From: CAZXNF01 sp050741255
Lineage (GTDB): Bacteria > Pseudomonadota > Gammaproteobacteria > Burkholderiales > SG8-41
NCBI GenBank assembly: GCA_050741255.1
Contig: JBOIEQ010000188.1
Coordinates: 1 to 7,884, forward strand
Direction of reading: 5' to 3'
Length of the DNA: 7,884 nt
The notes beneath the pieces are model-generated. The model was not told the DNA's origin. It saw nothing but the letters and a program-made list of their open reading frames with translations, and did no database searches. The position numbers were made by a program, and so were the translations under genes. Shown piece by piece: positions 6,209 through 7,884 of this stretch. The number at the start of each line of letters is the position of its first letter. Position 1 is the stretch's first letter.

Positions 6209-7462
6209 TTACTTCTTCGCGTCCGGCGCGGCAGGGGCCGGAGCCGGAGCAGCAGCGGCGGCTTCGGCCGGCTTGGCGTCGCCGCCGGAGATGACGGTCT
6301 GCAGCGGTTCCCAGTTGCCGCCCTTCACCACGTAGATGGTGATCGGGCCGTTCTTCAGGTCGCCCTTGTCGTCGAAGGCGATCGGGCCGATGACGCCGTT
6401 CAACTGCGTCTTGCCGACTTCCGGCAGGAACTTGGCCGGGTCGGTGGAGCCGGCGCGCTTCATCGCATCGACGAACACGAACACCGCGTCGTAGCCCATC
6501 GGCGCGAACAGTTCGACATCGACGTTGAATTTTTTCTTGAATTTCTCCACGAATTCCTTGCCGCCGGGCATCTGGTCACGCGGCAGGCCGGGGATGGAAG
6601 CCATCGCGCCCTCGGCGGGGGCGCCCGCGAGCTTGATGAAGTTGGGCGTCTGCATGCCGTCGCCGCCCATGAATTTCGCCTTGATGCCCAGTTCCGACAT
6701 CTGCTTCACCATCGGACCGGCTTGCGGGTCGATGCCACCGAACATGATGAGGTCGGGCTTCTTGCCCTTGATCTTGGTCAGGATCGCCTTGAAGTCGGTG
6801 TCTTTGTCGGTGGTGTGCTCGCGCGCCACGATTTTCGCGCCGCCGGCCTTGGCGGCCGCTTCGAAGGCGTCGGCGAGGCCCTGGCCGTAGGCCGTGGAGT
6901 CGTCGATGACTGCGATGCTCTTCGCCTTCAGCGTGTCGAGCGCGAATTTCGCCAGCGTCGGGCCCTGCTGGTCGTCGTTGGCGACAACGCGGAAGGTCGT
7001 CTTGAAGCCCTGCTGGGTGTACTTCGGATTGGTGGAGGAGGGTGAAATCTGCGGTACGCCGGCGTCCGAATAGATCTTCGAGGCCGGAATCGAGGCGCCG
7101 GAGTTGAAGTGGCCGACCACGCCGGCGACTTTCGCGTCCATCAGTTTCTGCGCCACGGTGGTGGCTTTGGTCGGGTTCGCTTCGTCGTCCTCGGACACGA
7201 GCTCGAGTTTTATTTTCTTGCCGCCGATCTCCAGCCCCTTGGCGTTGATGTCCTCGACCGCGAGCAGCACGCCGTTCTTGATGTCGTTGCCGATGTGCGC
7301 CTGCGGGCCGGTCAGCGGCGAGGCGGAGCCGATCTTGACGATGACTTCCTGCGGCGCGGCCGGCGCTTCGACTTTCTTGGCCGGGGCGGGCGCGTCCTTG
7401 CCGCAGCCCTGGAGGGCGAATACCAGCGCGGCGGCGATGAGGGAGGGGTGCAAGCGGTTCAT
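6209..7462 (-). CDS. Branched-chain amino-acid ABC transporter substrate-binding lipoprotein (LivJ/LivK-like)
   Basis: This 417-residue protein is the extracytoplasmic solute receptor that should capture branched-chain or related amino acids and deliver them to LivHM. A short signal peptide ends in FALQGC, with Cys20 as the likely lipidation site (Gln at -2 is tolerated but not the commonest). An Ala/Pro/Lys-rich linker (21-38) follows, then the type 1 periplasmic-binding fold from IVKIGSASPLTGP (41-53). Regions close to E. coli LivJ from memory include VVGHFNSGASIPASKIY (115-131), ISPSSTNP (139-146), AYGQGLA (191-197) and the end IGPIAFDDKGDLKNG (358-372). The C-terminus carries an unusual Ala/Pro tail (about 395-417). 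The frame extends upstream to 7558, but the ATG at 7462 is preferred because AGGAG lies 5 bases before it and the signal peptide begins there. It is first in the liv operon and followed by a terminator, suggesting high expression. Confidence 0.95.
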   Translation of the reverse strand: MNRLHPSLIAAALVFALQGCGKDAPAPAKKVEAPAAPQEVIVKIGSASPLTGPQAHIGNDIKNGVLLAVEDINAKGLEIGGKKIKLELVSEDDEANPTKATTVAQKLMDAKVAGVVGHFNSGASIPASKIYSDAGVPQISPSSTNPKYTQQGFKTTFRVVANDDQQGPTLAKFALDTLKAKSIAVIDDSTAYGQGLADAFEAAAKAGGAKIVAREHTTDKDTDFKAILTKIKGKKPDLIMFGGIDPQAGPMVKQMSELGIKAKFMGGDGMQTPNFIKLAGAPAEGAMASIPGLPRDQMPGGKEFVEKFKKKFNVDVELFAPMGYDAVFVFVDAMKRAGSTDPAKFLPEVGKTQLNGVIGPIAFDDKGDLKNGPITIYVVKGGNWEPLQTVISGGDAKPAEAAAAAPAPAPAAPDAKK

Positions 7463-7559
7463 GAGAGCTCCTGCGAAAAAAGTAGGGATCGGGGTGAGGA
7501 CAAAGAGGGCGCCGGGAGGGCGGGAGGATGACGGAACAGCGGTGATGCCGGGTGACAAC
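7463..7559 (-). promoter_or_regulatory. C-rich, G-poor 5' leader of the liv operon
   Basis: This is the inferred untranslated leader between the predicted transcription start and the binding-protein ATG. On the transcribed strand positions 7481-7540 contain 31 C, 16 T, 9 G and 4 A by my count. Such C-rich, G-poor and little-structured RNA is the kind of sequence Rho binds, so the leader could serve as a Rho-loading site. I see no convincing riboswitch fold, leader peptide or strong hairpin in it. The regulatory role is an inference from composition alone. Confidence 0.4.
7468..7473 (-). promoter_or_regulatory. Ribosome binding site of the substrate-binding protein gene
   Basis: CAGGAG on the minus strand stands 5 bases before the ATG at 7462. 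It is the strongest Shine-Dalgarno sequence I noticed in the window. It decides the start in favour of 7462 over the longer in-frame extension to 7558, which would bury the signal peptide. Confidence 0.8.
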
Positions 7560-7565
7560 CGGGCT

Positions 7566-7595
7566 ATTGTCGGGATTGCCCGTCCGCCTTGTCAA
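7566..7595 (-). promoter_or_regulatory. Sigma70-type promoter of the liv operon
   Basis: On the minus strand a perfect -35 box TTGACA (7590-7595) is followed after 18 bases by GACAAT (7566-7571), which matches four of six -10 consensus bases, including A2 and the final T. Transcription would begin near 7559 and leave a leader of about 97 bases. The promoter begins about 20 bases after the cytochrome gene's stop codon, the only intergenic region in the window wide enough for one besides the terminator gap. It is likely to drive the binding-protein gene and, by read-through, the genes behind it. The call rests on sequence matching only. Confidence 0.6.
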
Positions 7596-7615
7596 TTTTC
7601 CGCGCGGCGGCGGGA

Positions 7616-7884
7616 TCAGTGCGCACGGGTCACCATGTAATCCACCGCCGCCCTGACCTCTGCATCCGTCAGCCGGGCGTAGCCGCCTTTGGCCACCATG
7701 GCGGTGCCCGGTTTGCCGTTCAATCCCACCCGGTAGAGGGCTTCCACGCCCGGCTTCAGCCGCGGGGCCCATGCCGCCCGGTCGCCGAGCCGGGGGGCAC
7801 CAGCCGTGCCGGCGTCGTGGCAGGTCGCGCAGGCCGCCCGGTAGGTCGCCTCTCCCGGGGTCGGGGGTGCCGCTGCGTGGGCGG
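7616..7884 (-). CDS. Class I (c5-like) monohaem cytochrome c (partial, N-terminus beyond window end)
   Basis: The visible 88 residues are nearly the whole mature part of a small electron-carrier cytochrome c of the periplasm. The haem attachment motif CATCH (residues 18-22 of the visible part) binds haem covalently through both cysteines, with the His as axial ligand. Further features are GAPRLGD, then AWAPRL, and the segment GTAMVAKGGY (59-68), whose Met is the probable second axial ligand; the related motif in c5 proteins is usually MPxKGG. It ends with the helix LTDAEVRAAVDYMV and TGA. The first visible residues AHAAAPPTPGEA look like a signal-peptidase site (AHA/A), so only the signal peptide is probably missing. 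The C-terminal CxxC pair of classical cytochrome c5 is absent. It appears functionally unrelated to the transporter downstream, and I see no intrinsic terminator after it. Confidence 0.92.
   Translation of the reverse strand, partial: AHAAAPPTPGEATYRAACATCHDAGTAGAPRLGDRAAWAPRLKPGVEALYRVGLNGKPGTAMVAKGGYARLTDAEVRAAVDYMVTRAH

Noticed and set aside
6005..7045. Plus-strand open frame of 346 codons opposite livH and the binding-protein gene
   Set aside because: It crosses the intergenic terminator and shows no family motifs or ribosome binding site. The minus-strand binding protein explains this region.
7463..7558. Upstream start giving a 449-residue binding protein
   Set aside because: It would place 32 extra residues before the signal peptide and ignore the AGGAG at 7468-7472. 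It also starts next to the predicted transcription start.
7549..7566. CCGG...CCGG repeats around the predicted transcription start as an operator
   Set aside because: Only four bases pair as an inverted repeat. On the minus strand it is better described as a short CCCGG direct repeat, which is expected by chance in such GC-rich DNA.
7600..7607. CCGCGCGG palindrome after the cytochrome c gene as a terminator
   Set aside because: It has no loop and is followed by AAAATT rather than a T-run on the minus strand, and it overlaps the promoter region.
1..7884. CRISPR array, tRNA/rRNA gene, insertion sequence or phage remnant
   Set aside because: I saw no regularly spaced repeats, no tRNA-like cloverleaf, no transposase motifs and no terminal inverted repeats. 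Nearly all bases are accounted for by the genes listed.

Overview
The window is a compact block of GC-rich bacterial DNA. Every gene I can support lies on the minus strand, so transcription runs from high to low coordinates. The very high G+C, strong preference for G/C at third codon positions, and a liv operon next to a small c5-like cytochrome c suggest a proteobacterium, most likely a betaproteobacterium of the Burkholderiales type. No rRNA or phylogenetic marker is present, so this placement is an inference.

In transcription order: the 3' part of a small class I cytochrome c gene (7616-7884, cut by the window end); a 153-base intergenic region with a sigma70-like promoter (TTGACA, 18 bases, GACAAT) and a C-rich, G-poor leader; a lipoprotein-type branched-chain amino-acid binding protein (6209-7462); an 84-base gap with an excellent intrinsic terminator; the permease and ATPase genes livH (5201-6124), livM (4127-5191), livG (3351-4130) and livF (2638-3354); a membrane sensor histidine kinase (881-2623); and the first 292 codons of a Hanks-type Ser/Thr protein kinase (2-877, cut by the window start).

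The first five of these transport genes form a complete high-affinity ABC importer of the LIV/HAAT class: one binding protein, two membrane subunits and two ATPases. livM/livG and livG/livF share 4-base ATGA overlaps, and the other genes are 3-14 bases apart. The exception is the gap after the binding-protein gene, where a terminator ends just before the livH start. This probably sets a high ratio of binding protein to membrane components. The two kinase genes are packed directly behind livF and may be co-transcribed with the transporter. No response regulator is visible in the window.

Most of the window is ordinary and recognisable. The points worth a second look are the terminator placement, the C-rich leader, the histidine kinase/Ser-Thr kinase pair behind a transporter, a patch of atypical codons inside livF, the missing Shine-Dalgarno sequence of the histidine kinase gene, and the unusual anchoring and altered pocket residues of the binding protein. 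I did not find a clearly new biological system. No gene-free stretch exceeds 300 bases.
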